From Rhizobium etli CFN 42 (lineage in GTDB: Bacteria; Pseudomonadota; Alphaproteobacteria; Rhizobiales; Rhizobiaceae), in NCBI RefSeq assembly GCF_000092045.1, contig NC_007762.1:124001-188000 (forward strand): a stretch of 64,000 nt of DNA. Direction: 5' to 3'. Positions 36,058-43,976 of this stretch are shown here, piece after piece. The notes beneath the pieces are model-generated. The model was not told where the DNA came from and searched no databases. It worked only from the letters and a program-made list of their open reading frames with translations. How positions within the stretch are numbered: the first letter of the stretch is position 1; each line of letters opens with the position of its first letter. The position numbers were made by a program, and so were the translations under genes.

Positions 36058-36938
36058 CTATGCTTCCTTCGCAATCCTTCGAAGTCTCCGCCCCTGACGC
36101 ATCAGGGGCGGAGTTCGGCAGAAGCGCCGACGGCATGGCTGTCGCGCGTGTCGGCGATCACGTCTTTGCTTTGGTTCCCGCCCGGGATGGCCGGTATTTT
36201 CTTGCCAGCGCCTGGCGCGTGTCACGGCCGCTTTCCGAACTGAAGCGCGATGATTTCTATTCGCACCACGGCTCTGTCGAGGGCGAAGCCGCTTTCCGCA
36301 ACCGCATGATCGAACAGGCCGGACACAGCCGGGAACTGCGGCTGCTATCCCGCCAGACCGTCCGGGTGACCTGCAGCACGCCATGGGGGCCGTCGCAGGG
36401 CGCCACCGTCTACGCGGACGGAATTGTCTGTCATACGACGGCAGGTCATGGCGGCTTCAGGCTCTCCGACGCCCGCAATGCCAAGGTCCACCCGATGCTC
36501 AGGACAGATGGTGGCTGGTATGAAGAGGACGCCGCCTGGGCAATCGTCGCCCTCACGTATCCCGACCTGTTCACGACCTATGAGCGCAAGTGCGCCGACA
36601 AGACGATCCGCGACAGCTGGCCGGATGCCTGGGAAACGATCTTCGGTCGGTCGCTCGCACCCGGCGAATCGTACGAGAAGGACGCCCAGGCGTTCGCACG
36701 GGAACATCTCGGCGACTGGATCGTCATCGCGGCACTTCGTTCGGACCATCATCCTGGTATGACCGAGGTGATCGCCACCATCGGCGGCACGCGCGGCGAG
36801 CGAGTGGAAGAGCGCCGGTTTCTGGTGCCGAGCGACGAGTATGTGGTCGGCCGCTTCGGATTCATCATCGATGAGACACGGCATGCCATCTATGAGGGTT
36901 CCTCCAGCTTCGCCGCATGGCGCGGGAGGGCGGCATGA
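36054..36938 (+). CDS. DUF7007-like hypothetical protein
   Basis: 294 aa from ATG 36054, which overlaps the previous stop (ATGA). Central block CSTPWGPSQGATVYADGIV, HTTAGHGGFRLSDARN, then WYEEDAAWAIVALTYPDLF. I recall the TPWGPSQ..HGG arrangement from DUF7007 proteins of Rhizobiales plasmids. Soluble. Its C-terminal part (FLVPSDEYVVGRFGFIID) follows a variable region. Function unknown. Confidence 0.65.
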   Translation: MTMLPSQSFEVSAPDASGAEFGRSADGMAVARVGDHVFALVPARDGRYFLASAWRVSRPLSELKRDDFYSHHGSVEGEAAFRNRMIEQAGHSRELRLLSRQTVRVTCSTPWGPSQGATVYADGIVCHTTAGHGGFRLSDARNAKVHPMLRTDGGWYEEDAAWAIVALTYPDLFTTYERKCADKTIRDSWPDAWETIFGRSLAPGESYEKDAQAFAREHLGDWIVIAALRSDHHPGMTEVIATIGGTRGERVEERRFLVPSDEYVVGRFGFIIDETRHAIYEGSSSFAAWRGRAA

Positions 36939-37294
36939 TGTCCAATCCCGAGCAACGCGCCGCGCAGTTTACCAGAATGGAATCGGCGCGACGGCAGACC
37001 CAGCACCAGCTCGATCTGATCGACCGGCAGATCACGCGACGCATGACGACGATCATTCCCCAGCTTGGTCGCCGTCACTTCGGATATCGTCGCGGCAAGG
37101 CGCCCGAGCCGGGCGTCTTTCTCGAACGCTACCGGGCCAATCTGGCAGCGATTACCGCCGAGCGTCAGCCGGAAATCGACGCGCTTTCGAGAAAACTCGC
37201 CCGACAGGATGCGGCAATCGCGGCGCTGCGGGCGAGAGCCGGTTCCGACGGCACAGTCGTGACCGCTACCGGCCCGGGAGGTAGGAAGCCATGA
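36935..37294 (+). CDS. Small helical hypothetical protein
   Basis: 119 aa from ATG 36935 (ATGA overlap with the gene before; ATG 36938 possible). Basic, with long helices (ARRQTQHQLDLIDRQITRR, ALSRKLARQDAAIAALRAR) likely to form coiled coils. It overlaps the next gene in the same way, so it belongs to the coupled set. Family not recognised. Confidence 0.6.
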   Translation: MMSNPEQRAAQFTRMESARRQTQHQLDLIDRQITRRMTTIIPQLGRRHFGYRRGKAPEPGVFLERYRANLAAITAERQPEIDALSRKLARQDAAIAALRARAGSDGTVVTATGPGGRKP

Positions 37295-37698
37295 GCACGA
37301 TCGGAGACCTGGAGCGAAGAGCAGGTATCGGCGCATCACCGGCGGAGCGAACCGCTTTCTGGCGGCAGTTCCATCACCTCGAAGGCGAAGCCTGCCTCAA
37401 GGCAGGTGTCGCGGAACTCAGGCGGCTGATCGCTCTAAGGGAAGCACGGGTGGATCCTAGGCCAAAAACGCGCGCCCTTCGTCGCACACGCGAAACCCTG
37501 CCGCCTTTGACGCTGGAACAGGAAGCAGCACTTCATGCCTATGCCGCCAGGCACGGACGGCGCTGGAAATCGATCCTCAACAACGCCTGGATGGGCGGGC
37601 CGCCGCATGATGACGGTGGTCTGCTTCGCGGTATTCGTAACTCGCACGGTCCGACCTGGCTGCAATCCTACCGGTTGCCGAAGCCGGTCAAGCGATAG
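37291..37698 (+). CDS. Small basic hypothetical protein
   Basis: 135 aa from ATG 37291, overlapping the previous stop. It shows LERRAGIGASPAERTAFWR, LRRLIALREARVDPRPKTR and GRRWKSILNNAWMGGP, ending in LQSYRLPKPVKR. Basic and soluble, perhaps nucleic-acid binding. Last member of the coupled set. Confidence 0.6.
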   Translation: MSTIGDLERRAGIGASPAERTAFWRQFHHLEGEACLKAGVAELRRLIALREARVDPRPKTRALRRTRETLPPLTLEQEAALHAYAARHGRRWKSILNNAWMGGPPHDDGGLLRGIRNSHGPTWLQSYRLPKPVKR

Positions 37699-37772
37699 GC
37701 CGAGCGCTTGACGTCAGCGAGCCGGAAAGGCGGAGAGAGGCGGCGGCGCCTGTCATTTCGTTCGAGGACGTC

Positions 37773-38027
37773 ATGATCCCTACCCTGCCGGATCGCCCTT
37801 CGGTTTTGCTGCGGTCTGAACCGGCGGCCGTGCGCTTCAAGGCCGCTGTCGCGCCGCGGGGCGGCCGGACCCCGCCGTCCTTCGCGGAGCAGGCTCGCGT
37901 GCTCTATCGAGGGCAGTGTGCCCTCTTCGCCCGCAAACCGGCTCCGCTCGTCCAGGCAGGGCCGGACCCTGAAACGCCCGTCTTCCGCCGGAGCGGGGCG
38001 ACCGCACCGAAGGGCAAGCCGGCATGA
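37773..38027 (+). CDS. Doubtful small ORF
   Basis: 84 codons, Pro/Arg/Ala-rich (VLLRSEPAAVRFKAAVAP, FRRSGATAPKGKPA), with only a weak ribosome-binding sequence (GAGGACGTC). Its stop overlaps an in-frame ATG of the next ORF as ATGA, which is the main argument for it. Otherwise it could be a chance frame in high-GC DNA. Confidence 0.3.
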   Translation: MIPTLPDRPSVLLRSEPAAVRFKAAVAPRGGRTPPSFAEQARVLYRGQCALFARKPAPLVQAGPDPETPVFRRSGATAPKGKPA

Positions 38028-38065
38028 GCCGGAGCCCGTTCGGACGACCTCGAAAGGAAACGATC

Positions 38066-38653
38066 ATGGCCAAGCCCGCACCCTCCTCTCGCCAATCCGC
38101 CCGCGTCGTGCAACTGCGCAAGGGCGCCACCATCGAGATGGTCCGGCTGACGTGCCCGGACGCCAGCCAGGCGCTGAAGATCGCCGAGAGTTTCGGCACC
38201 GCGGTCATTGACAGCGACGGCATCCGCGAACTGCACGAACGGCTCGTCATCGAGACCGCCGATGCGCTCGGTGATGGCCTGGGCGACAAGGCGATGCAGA
38301 TCCACCTGCAGCGGATCGTCGGCGCTTTCGTCGGCTCTGCCCACGGCGCCGGGCAGTTCTACAGCCGCGCTGTCACCGAGGCGCGCGATGCTACCGCCAA
38401 GGCCGCCAACGATGCCCGCGACGAGGACCTCGACGGCCCCGTCGGCTTTGACAGCGCCGCCCAGCGCAAGCGCGAATTCGCCGCCGACATGGGCATACAG
38501 GCCCATTCGCTCAGAATGGCGGCTGAGGGCGCAGTTGCCGCGTATGCCCAGGTGATCGGCGAGACCTGGAAGCCGTTCGACCGGCCCGTCGAGCAGCCGG
38601 GCCACTCGCTGAACCGCAAGGCCGCCGAAGCGCAGATCTCGGCCTTCGACTAG
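38066..38653 (+). CDS. Conserved hypothetical protein
   Basis: 195 aa from ATG 38066 (GAAAGGAAACGATC upstream; an ATG at 38024 is less likely). It reads VVQLRKGATIEMVRLTCPD, ASQALKIAESFGTAVIDSDG, then FVGSAHGAGQFYSRAVTEARD and ending LNRKAAEAQISAFD. Helical, soluble, Ala-rich. Followed by a strong hairpin. Not a family whose role I know. Confidence 0.6.
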   Translation: MAKPAPSSRQSARVVQLRKGATIEMVRLTCPDASQALKIAESFGTAVIDSDGIRELHERLVIETADALGDGLGDKAMQIHLQRIVGAFVGSAHGAGQFYSRAVTEARDATAKAANDARDEDLDGPVGFDSAAQRKREFAADMGIQAHSLRMAAEGAVAAYAQVIGETWKPFDRPVEQPGHSLNRKAAEAQISAFD

Positions 38654-38694
38654 GCCCTGCCGGCGGGGCTCCGGCCCCCGCCCTCCGATAAACG

Positions 38695-38733
38695 CGAGAA
38701 CGGCCGGTTCCCGGGCGGAGCCGGCTGTTCTCG
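38695..38733. other. Strong hairpin between the hypothetical gene and the ardC leader
   Basis: CGAGAAC-g-GCCGG (38695-38707) pairs with CCGGC-t-GTTCTCG (38721-38733). There is no T-run. A second GC hairpin (GGCGGGG..CCCCGCC, about 38662-38682) lies just before it. Confidence 0.6.
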
Positions 38734-38837
38734 TGTCGCTGACACGGTCAATCGGGAACGGAAATCAGGCAATCGCCCGTAGCGGCCCGTTCCGCTTGTC
38801 GGGTCTGCAGGAGCCACCGGCAGATGCAACGGCTTCG

Positions 38838-38931
38838 CCGTCCTCCACTTCGTTACGGCCGTTCCGGTGCATCCGCCGGCTGACTTGCTTCTGCTTTCGC
38901 CCCTCCGTAACGGGCCGCGATGGGCGCGGCC
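38838..38931 (+). promoter_or_regulatory. Structured leader of ardC
   Basis: Begins with CGTCCTCCACTTCGTTACGG, a block shared with the leaders at 40391 and 42400. CGTTACGG pairs with CCGTAACG (about 60 bases on). The leader ends with the hairpin GGCCGCG-ATGGG-CGCGGCC (38913-38931), which recurs exactly at 40495-40513. The ardC ATG is 20 bases further. Either an RNA leader or a DNA-hairpin promoter. Confidence 0.55.
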
Positions 38932-38951
38932 TCAAAACCGGAGGCTTGAAG

Positions 38952-39875
38952 ATGAGCAATACTGAGAAACAACGGGGCGATCTCTATACCCGCATCACTG
39001 ACAGAATCGTTGAGGATCTGGCGAAGGGCGTGCGGCCGTGGATGAAGCCATGGAACGCCGAGAACACGACCGGCCGTATTACCCGGCCGCTGCGTCATAA
39101 CGGGCAGCCATATTCGGGCGTCAACGTGCTGCTTCTCTGGTCGGAGGGCAACGCCCGGGGATATGAGTCATCTACGTGGATGACGTTCAAGCAGGCCCTC
39201 GAACTGGGTGCTGCCGTCCGCAAGGGCGAGACGGGTGCCATGGTCGTCTTCGCCAGCCGGTTCACCAAGTCCGAAACCGATGGAAATGGCGGCGAGGTCG
39301 AGCGGGAGATTCCTTTCCTGAAAGCCTACAGTGTCTTCAACGTCGAACAGATCGATGGCCTCCCCGACCAATATTATCACCGGCCGGCACTTGGTCCGGA
39401 TCCGATCAAGCGCATCGAGGATGCCGACCGGTTCTTTCGCAACACTGGTGCCGTGATCCGCCACGGTGGCAACCAGGCCTTCTACGCGCCGGCCGCCGAC
39501 ATCATCCAGATGCCGCCGTTTGAGAGCTTCAAGGATGCGGCAAGCTATTACGCGACCTTGAGTCATGAAGTCACCCATTGGACGGCGCCGGCGCATCGCC
39601 TCGGCCGCGATCTCAGCCGCTATGCCAAGGACAAATCCGAGCGGGCGCGAGAGGAACTGATTGCTGAACTCGGCAGCTGCTTCCTGTGCGCCGATCTCGG
39701 CATTGTTCCCGAGGTCGAGCCCCGCCCCGATCACGCCTCGTACGTCGGCTCCTGGCTCAAGGTCCTCAGCGACGACAGGCGGGCTCTCTTTCAGGCGGCG
39801 GCGCATGCGCAGCGGGCCGTAAGTTTCCTGCATGGCCTACAGCCCGAACGTGCTGACGACCGGCTCGCTGCCTGA
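38952..39875 (+). CDS. ardC: ArdC antirestriction protein
   Basis: 307 aa from ATG 38952 (GGAGG upstream). An N-terminal ssDNA-binding domain (DLYTRITDRIVEDLAKGVR, PWNAENTTGRITRPLRHNG, LLLWSEGNARGYESSTWMT) precedes a metallopeptidase-like domain with YATLSHEVTHWTAPAHRLG (HExxH, about residue 205) and ELIAELGSCFL (third ligand). ArdC proteins protect incoming conjugative DNA against restriction by binding single strands. It has a structured leader and lies on the inferred leading side of oriT, where such genes are expected. Confidence 0.92.
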   Translation: MSNTEKQRGDLYTRITDRIVEDLAKGVRPWMKPWNAENTTGRITRPLRHNGQPYSGVNVLLLWSEGNARGYESSTWMTFKQALELGAAVRKGETGAMVVFASRFTKSETDGNGGEVEREIPFLKAYSVFNVEQIDGLPDQYYHRPALGPDPIKRIEDADRFFRNTGAVIRHGGNQAFYAPAADIIQMPPFESFKDAASYYATLSHEVTHWTAPAHRLGRDLSRYAKDKSERAREELIAELGSCFLCADLGIVPEVEPRPDHASYVGSWLKVLSDDRRALFQAAAHAQRAVSFLHGLQPERADDRLAA

Positions 39876-39880
39876 GGACT

Positions 39881-40057
39881 TTAGCGTCGGTCGCTGGTCT
39901 CGTCAGCGGCCGGCACCTGTTCGGGCTTCAACGCGGAGAGCGTGTCAGGATCAGCCGTAAGGTCCAGCTTGCCCCAGATCGAGGTTTTCCGGTCGGTCGG
40001 CTTGAGCTTCCGGGACGGCTTGATTTCGACGACAAACGGCTTTGGCTGCTGACGCAT
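39881..40057 (-). CDS. Small conserved hypothetical protein
   Basis: 58 aa on the opposite strand, ATG 40057 with TGGAGGAT 4 bases before. It reads MRQQPKPFVVEIKPSRKLK, then KTSIWGKLDLTADPDTL and ends EQVPAADETSDRR. Conserved in style with other rhizobial plasmid small proteins. Convergent with ardC, 5 bases apart. Function unknown. Confidence 0.6.
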   Translation of the reverse strand: MRQQPKPFVVEIKPSRKLKPTDRKTSIWGKLDLTADPDTLSALKPEQVPAADETSDRR

Positions 40058-40326
40058 AGATCCTCCAGGCGACGATTCGCGAGCACGACGATAGCCCGAA
40101 GAGCGGCCAACGCAACGCCCTTGTTCGGCGATGCCCGGACGTTTGATTTTGACATGTGGACAGGGCGGCGGATCCCCCGTCGCAGGGATCCGGCAGGCAG
40201 TCGGGGAGTGGCTGCCATCGACATATTCCCTTGGCGGCTCAGCCAGGCCCGTCCTTCGCGGGCTCGATGAGGCATGTCTGACCGGAGAACGGCTTCGCCT
40301 CGATCGTCCTCCCGCAACGGCCATGC

Positions 40327-40513
40327 GAAACTTTCTTCCCCTGGCGGCGGCGCCGCCATTCCTCGCGCGGCAACAAAGTTTCTCTTGGCCGCCCTCCATT
40401 TCATTCCGGCCCTACGAGCCACCCCATTGCGCAGGCGCAACGGGGACCCCGGGGGTGCGGGCCGATCGTCCCCGATCCTTGCGACAGCCATCGAGGCCGC
40501 GATGGGCGCGGCC
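40327..40513 (+). promoter_or_regulatory. Structured leader of the DUF736 gene
   Basis: An 8-bp stem GAAACTTT (40327-40334) / AAAGTTTC (40375-40382) encloses a CCCC-GGCGGCG-CGCC region. It is followed by the shared block CCCTCCATTTCATTCCGGCC (40391-40411) and the hairpin GGCCGCG-ATGGG-CGCGGCC (40495-40513) 24 bases before the ATG. The same layout with a different but still complementary stem occurs at 42342-42386. Confidence 0.55.
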
Positions 40514-40537
40514 CGAAACGGCAAAAGGAATACGACA

Positions 40538-40846
40538 ATGGCAACCATCGGCACCTTCACCTCCACCGAAACCGGCTTCAACGGCTCGATCCGCACGCTC
40601 GCCCTCAACGTCAAGGCCCGCATCGCCCGCATCGAGAACCCCTCCGACAAGGGTCCGCACTACCGCATCTACGCCGGCAATGTCGAGCTGGGCGCGGCCT
40701 GGCAGAAGCGCTCCGAGCAGGATCGCGACTATCTCTCGGTCAAGCTCGACGACCCGAGCTTCCCCGCTCCGATCTACGCGACGCTCACCGAGGTCGAGGG
40801 CGAGGACGGCTACCAGCTGATCTGGTCCCGCCCCAACCGGGACTGA
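40538..40846 (+). CDS. DUF736 domain protein
   Basis: 102 aa from ATG 40538 (AAAGGAA upstream). It reads [19 protein letters not shown], then [38 protein letters not shown] and [15 protein letters not shown]736 proteins are very common on alpha-proteobacterial plasmids, often near transfer genes, and their function is not known. Followed by a strong terminator. Confidence 0.9.
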   Translation: MATIGTFTSTETGFNGSIRTLALNVKARIARIENPSDKGPHYRIYAGNVELGAAWQKRSEQDRDYLSVKLDDPSFPAPIYATLTEVEGEDGYQLIWSRPNRD

Positions 40847-40896
40847 GGCCCCGGACGGCCCCGCCACCGAGGCGGGGCCAACCGGCCACAAAGACA

Positions 40897-40933
40897 AGCA
40901 GGCGGCAGGCATCGAGCCTGCCGCCTGCTTTTT
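40897..40933 (+). terminator. Rho-independent terminator after DUF736
   Basis: AGCAGGCGGCAGGC (40897-40910) pairs with GCCTGCCGCCTGCT (40916-40929), a perfect 14-bp stem with a 5-base loop, followed by TTTTTC. Confidence 0.9.
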
Positions 40934-41000
40934 CGGTGCGATGCGGAACCGGAATATGTCTGCTCAGTGGATGCTATCGTGCCGGGAGGAAATGCCGGCC

Positions 41001-41113
41001 TCAAGGACGAGCGGTTCCCCCAATTTAGCCTCCGCTCCGGTTCCCTCCGCTCCAACAAAATCGGCTCCCCCCACTCGCCGGCTCCGCCGGTCGCTTGTGC
41101 GCTCCTTGACCCC
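41001..41113 (+). promoter_or_regulatory. Leader repeat A (structured)
   Basis: About 110 bases closed by TCAAGG-(Acg)-AGCG at the 5' side and CGCTCCTTGA at the 3' side. Inside are CCCCCAATTT and AAAATCGGCTCCCCC. A second copy sits at 41512-41620. Each ends 55-60 bases before the ATG of a small gene. Confidence 0.6.
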
Positions 41114-41168
41114 GCCACCTCTTCCCGCCCCGCCGTCTCGTCTTTCACGAACTCAAGGAGATGAGACG

Positions 41169-41333
41169 ATGACCATCGAACAGCACATCGAGGAACTGCG
41201 GGCCGAGTTGAGGAACGCCTGCGACGCCGCCGAGCGGCGCCAGATCGAAGCGGAGCTTCAGCTCGCCCAGGCCGACCTGACCGTGGCGCTTGCCGAACAG
41301 GACGGCACCATCGAAGCCGAGCCGCCTTTCTGA
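41169..41333 (+). CDS. Small acidic helical protein
   Basis: 54 aa from ATG 41169 (AAGGAG 8 bases upstream). MTIEQHIEELRAELRNACD, AAERRQIEAELQLAQADL, ending EAEPPF. One long coiled-coil-like helix. The strong ribosome site and structured leader argue that it is real. Role unknown. Confidence 0.65.
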   Translation: MTIEQHIEELRAELRNACDAAERRQIEAELQLAQADLTVALAEQDGTIEAEPPF

Positions 41334-41511
41334 GGCGGCTCTCATTCTGCTGGATCATGAGCCGGTCCGCCGGATCGACCGGCCTCCCGGCTGTCAGGGG
41401 TTTCACCCCCTCGACAATCTTGCCGGCTCGCGCCGGATACGGTCACGTCCCCTCCAGGGCCGTGGGTCTCTTCTCTCTCTGACGTCCCATGGTACTCCAG
41501 CAAATCCGGCG

Positions 41512-41620
41512 TCAAGGACGGCGCGGTCTCCCCCAATTTTTCCGCCGCTGCGTTGCACTTCGCTTCCCGAAAAAATCGGTTCCCCCGCTTGCGAGCCGCG
41601 TTCCGCGCTCCTTGACCCCT
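41512..41620 (+). promoter_or_regulatory. Leader repeat B (structured)
   Basis: Second copy of the element at 41001. The closing stem is TCAAGGA-(cg)-GCGCGG with CCGCGCTCCTTGA, different in its inner pairs from copy A but still complementary. Inside, CCCCCAATTTTT faces AAAAAATCGG. It ends 55 bases before the ATG at 41670. Confidence 0.6.
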
Positions 41621-41669
41621 CTTTGCCACGGAGTGGCCGATCTCCGTCATCAACGAAGGAGATCACATC

Positions 41670-42161
41670 ATGACAACCAATCAGAACCTCATGCTTTACA
41701 CCAAGCTTGCCGGCTTCCGGCTCGTCGTCCTCGCAAACCGCTTCGGCTGCGACAGCGAATTCTCGCGAGCCCTCCACGATCGCCTGCTCGAAGGACTGGA
41801 GGCAGCAATTGGGCGCGCGCGGATTATCATGGCGCTGGAGCGCAGCGTTCTCATCGGAGACGACGAGTTCGCGGAGTATCGGCTTGAGGGTGAGGCTGAG
41901 ATCTTCGGGCGCTTCACCATCAACCTGATGGATGAGCTCGACATCGATTTCGACACGCACGAATTCCGCATCAACGGCGGCGATTGGTCCAGCGCTTTGA
42001 CGGCGGACTATACCGGCGTCGACATCGACTATCCGGAGCTGATTGCGCTCACCGACGCCGAACTCGGCTCACTTGCGCCGATCGTCAAGGATATCACACG
42101 CGAAACCGGTATCGCGGTAAGGGCCTCCAGTGTCAGCTACATCAGGTGCACAGGATCGTAA
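41670..42161 (+). CDS. Conserved hypothetical protein
   Basis: 163 aa from ATG 41670 (GAAGGAG upstream). It reads LAGFRLVVLANRFGCDSEF, RALHDRLLEGLEAAIGRAR, then GRFTINLMDELDIDFDTHE and a C-terminal region VSYIRCTGS. Acidic, soluble. Preceded by leader repeat B. Family unknown to me. Confidence 0.65.
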   Translation: MTTNQNLMLYTKLAGFRLVVLANRFGCDSEFSRALHDRLLEGLEAAIGRARIIMALERSVLIGDDEFAEYRLEGEAEIFGRFTINLMDELDIDFDTHEFRINGGDWSSALTADYTGVDIDYPELIALTDAELGSLAPIVKDITRETGIAVRASSVSYIRCTGS

Positions 42162-42341
42162 TCAATCCTGCGGCGGGCTCGACCATCCGGAGGGCGGCGA
42201 CAGCGGCCCTTCGTTGAGATGCCTGCGAGACCATCGCAATGATGGCGAGAACGGCCAGTTGAGCCTCTTCCTTTCGACCTGCTGTCATCTGTTATCGGGG
42301 ATGTTGCAGCCCGTTCGTCGGGACGCAACCTGCCGGCAACA

Positions 42342-42436
42342 GAATTTTCCCCGCCGCCTTCTGCGGCTCCTCGCCGATCAAAATTCAGCCGCCGCCAGGT
42401 CCTCCACATTCGTTTCGGCCTTGTCAGGTGCATCCC
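42342..42436 (+). promoter_or_regulatory. Structured leader of the 57-aa gene
   Basis: Stem GAATTTT (42342-42348) / AAAATTC (42380-42386) enclosing CCCCGCCGCC..TGCGGC. It is followed by GTCCTCCACATTCGTTTCGG and GGTGCATCC, both shared with the ardC leader (38840-38872). Confidence 0.5.
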
Positions 42437-42493
42437 TCCTTTCCGGTCTGCGCTCTCACCCCGCGATGACCGCAATTCGAAAGGAGATCCATC

Positions 42494-42667
42494 ATGCAAC
42501 AACTCGCTCAATTCCTCGCATCTACCGGCCGCCGGCTCCGCACTCTCGGCAAGGTGATCAGCCACTTCTTCCGCAAGGGAAAGCTCGGCCTGAAACTCGC
42601 GATCAAGATCCCGTTCTTCGTCGAGATCGAAGTGTCCTTCGAGACCGATTGGAACCGGCGCCGATGA
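42494..42667 (+). CDS. Small basic protein with a hydrophobic stretch
   Basis: 57 aa from ATG 42494 (AAAGGAG 7 bases upstream). MQQLAQFLASTGRRLRTLG, ISHFFRKGKLGLKLAIKIP, then FFVEIEVSFETDWNRRR. Basic and amphipathic, possibly membrane- or nucleic-acid-associated. Last + strand gene before the convergent WGR gene. Confidence 0.6.
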   Translation: MQQLAQFLASTGRRLRTLGKVISHFFRKGKLGLKLAIKIPFFVEIEVSFETDWNRRR

Positions 42668-42700
42668 CGTGCTGGCACGGCCCGCTTCGGCGGGCCTTGC

Positions 42701-42958
42701 TCAACTCGCCACGCAGGCACGCGGGCGATAACCGCGTTTTCGCTTTTGTCGGAGCAGATCGAGAAACAGTTCGACGGCTTCTTCTTCCCGTCCGAAATGA
42801 TGGACCAACATCTGGCCTTTGGCGCCAATGCGGCCCCACTTCCTGAGCAGGCAGACATCGCCAAACAGGTTCGGCTCGATCGACATGGCATAATAGCGCG
42901 CCATGTTCTTCGCCGCATCGGTGCGTTCGACATAAAGATGGTAGGGTTGCGCGATCAT
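42701..42958 (-). CDS. WGR domain protein
   Basis: 85 aa from ATG 42958 (a GTG at 43000 in the same frame is possible; neither has a strong ribosome site). IAQPYHLYVERTDAAKNMAR, YYAMSIEPNLFGDVCLLRK, then WGRIGAKGQMLVHHF, the WGR signature, and EEAVELFLDLLRQK. WGR domains bind nucleic acids (known from PARPs and MolR). Stand-alone WGR proteins are frequent next to Ti-type tra genes. Confidence 0.85.
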   Translation of the reverse strand: MIAQPYHLYVERTDAAKNMARYYAMSIEPNLFGDVCLLRKWGRIGAKGQMLVHHFGREEEAVELFLDLLRQKRKRGYRPRACVAS

Positions 42959-43154
42959 GAGGTCAGAATCTCTGATCGCGGGAATCCCGTCCAACGACAC
43001 TTATGAATCGGTGGGCATGGATTGATTCAGATCTGTGATGAAACACAAGTGGTGGCCTTGGGCGAGACGCCGTCGGCGTACAGCTCTACTCGCTTACGCT
43101 CCCCGAACCCGCTGGGCGGTTTCGGCCATCCGGCAACGATCCTCTCGCGGGTCC

Positions 43155-43733
43155 TCAGCCGCACCATCCGTGTCTGGCCCCGTCCCAACGCCTGGCAAGG
43201 CCCTCGTTAACGAGACTGTCTCCGACCGAGTGTCCCGATCGCAATACTGTCCGGAGCTTGCGGCCATACTTGTCTTCGTCGCGCCAGCCGGACGCGAGTG
43301 AGAAGTTGCCGGCATTGAGCAGCGCCAGCAGGCGTGCTTTCGCGGCCTCGCCCTTGATGCGTTCCGCTTCGCAGCGAGGCGGGCTGAGTTCCGGCGTGTC
43401 GATATCTGCGATGCGGATTTTCTCGCCCTCGAACCAGAACGTGTCCCCATCGACGACGCAGTTCATGCGCGCGCTCTCGCGGCAATACGCAAACGCAGCC
43501 GCCAATCTATCCGCCGTCGGCGTTGTGGCAAAAGCGAGCACACCAGAGAGATCGCCGCCGCCGATGGCAAACCAGCCTCCAGCAGCAATCATGATGGCTG
43601 AGATCAATGCCATCAGCGATGTGCGCGGACCTTTCTGTCCGGACTGGGGTGACTTTCCCCGCAGGCGATATCGATCATTCCTACTGCCGGACTTCCGCGG
43701 CCTTCTGAACGGAACCACATTCGATTTCGCCAC
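43155..43733 (-). CDS. Thermonuclease family protein (SNase-like)
   Basis: 192 aa from GTG 43733 (GAGGAG 7 bases upstream). Basic N-terminus, one membrane segment (LMALISAIMIAAGGWFAIG), then an OB-fold SNase region: CVVDGDTFWFEGEKIRIADID, TPELSPPRCEAE, LASGWRDEDKYGRKLRTV. The expected Asp and Arg of the staphylococcal-nuclease fold are visible. Membrane-anchored, probably facing the periplasm. Such nucleases stand just downstream of traG on many Rhizobiaceae plasmids; their part in transfer is unclear. Confidence 0.85.
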   Translation of the reverse strand: MAKSNVVPFRRPRKSGSRNDRYRLRGKSPQSGQKGPRTSLMALISAIMIAAGGWFAIGGGDLSGVLAFATTPTADRLAAAFAYCRESARMNCVVDGDTFWFEGEKIRIADIDTPELSPPRCEAERIKGEAAKARLLALLNAGNFSLASGWRDEDKYGRKLRTVLRSGHSVGDSLVNEGLARRWDGARHGWCG

Positions 43734-43976
43734 TTGCCCGCTCCTCTCCTGCTTTCCTCAACCTATCTCGGACTCGGTTTCATCTGCGTTTACGACCGAC
43801 CTGAAGTCGGGCCGGTAAAGCGGTGTGCGAGGCGCGGGGCGCAGTCGGTCCCGTCTCCCCTGCGGGCCACTATATTGAGGCTCCTGCGGCTGCGCTGTTT
43901 CCCGCCCCTCGCACGGCGAGAATTCCCGAAATCCCGCCCTGTCGTGCGGCCGCTATGCTGATTTCTCCGATATTCT

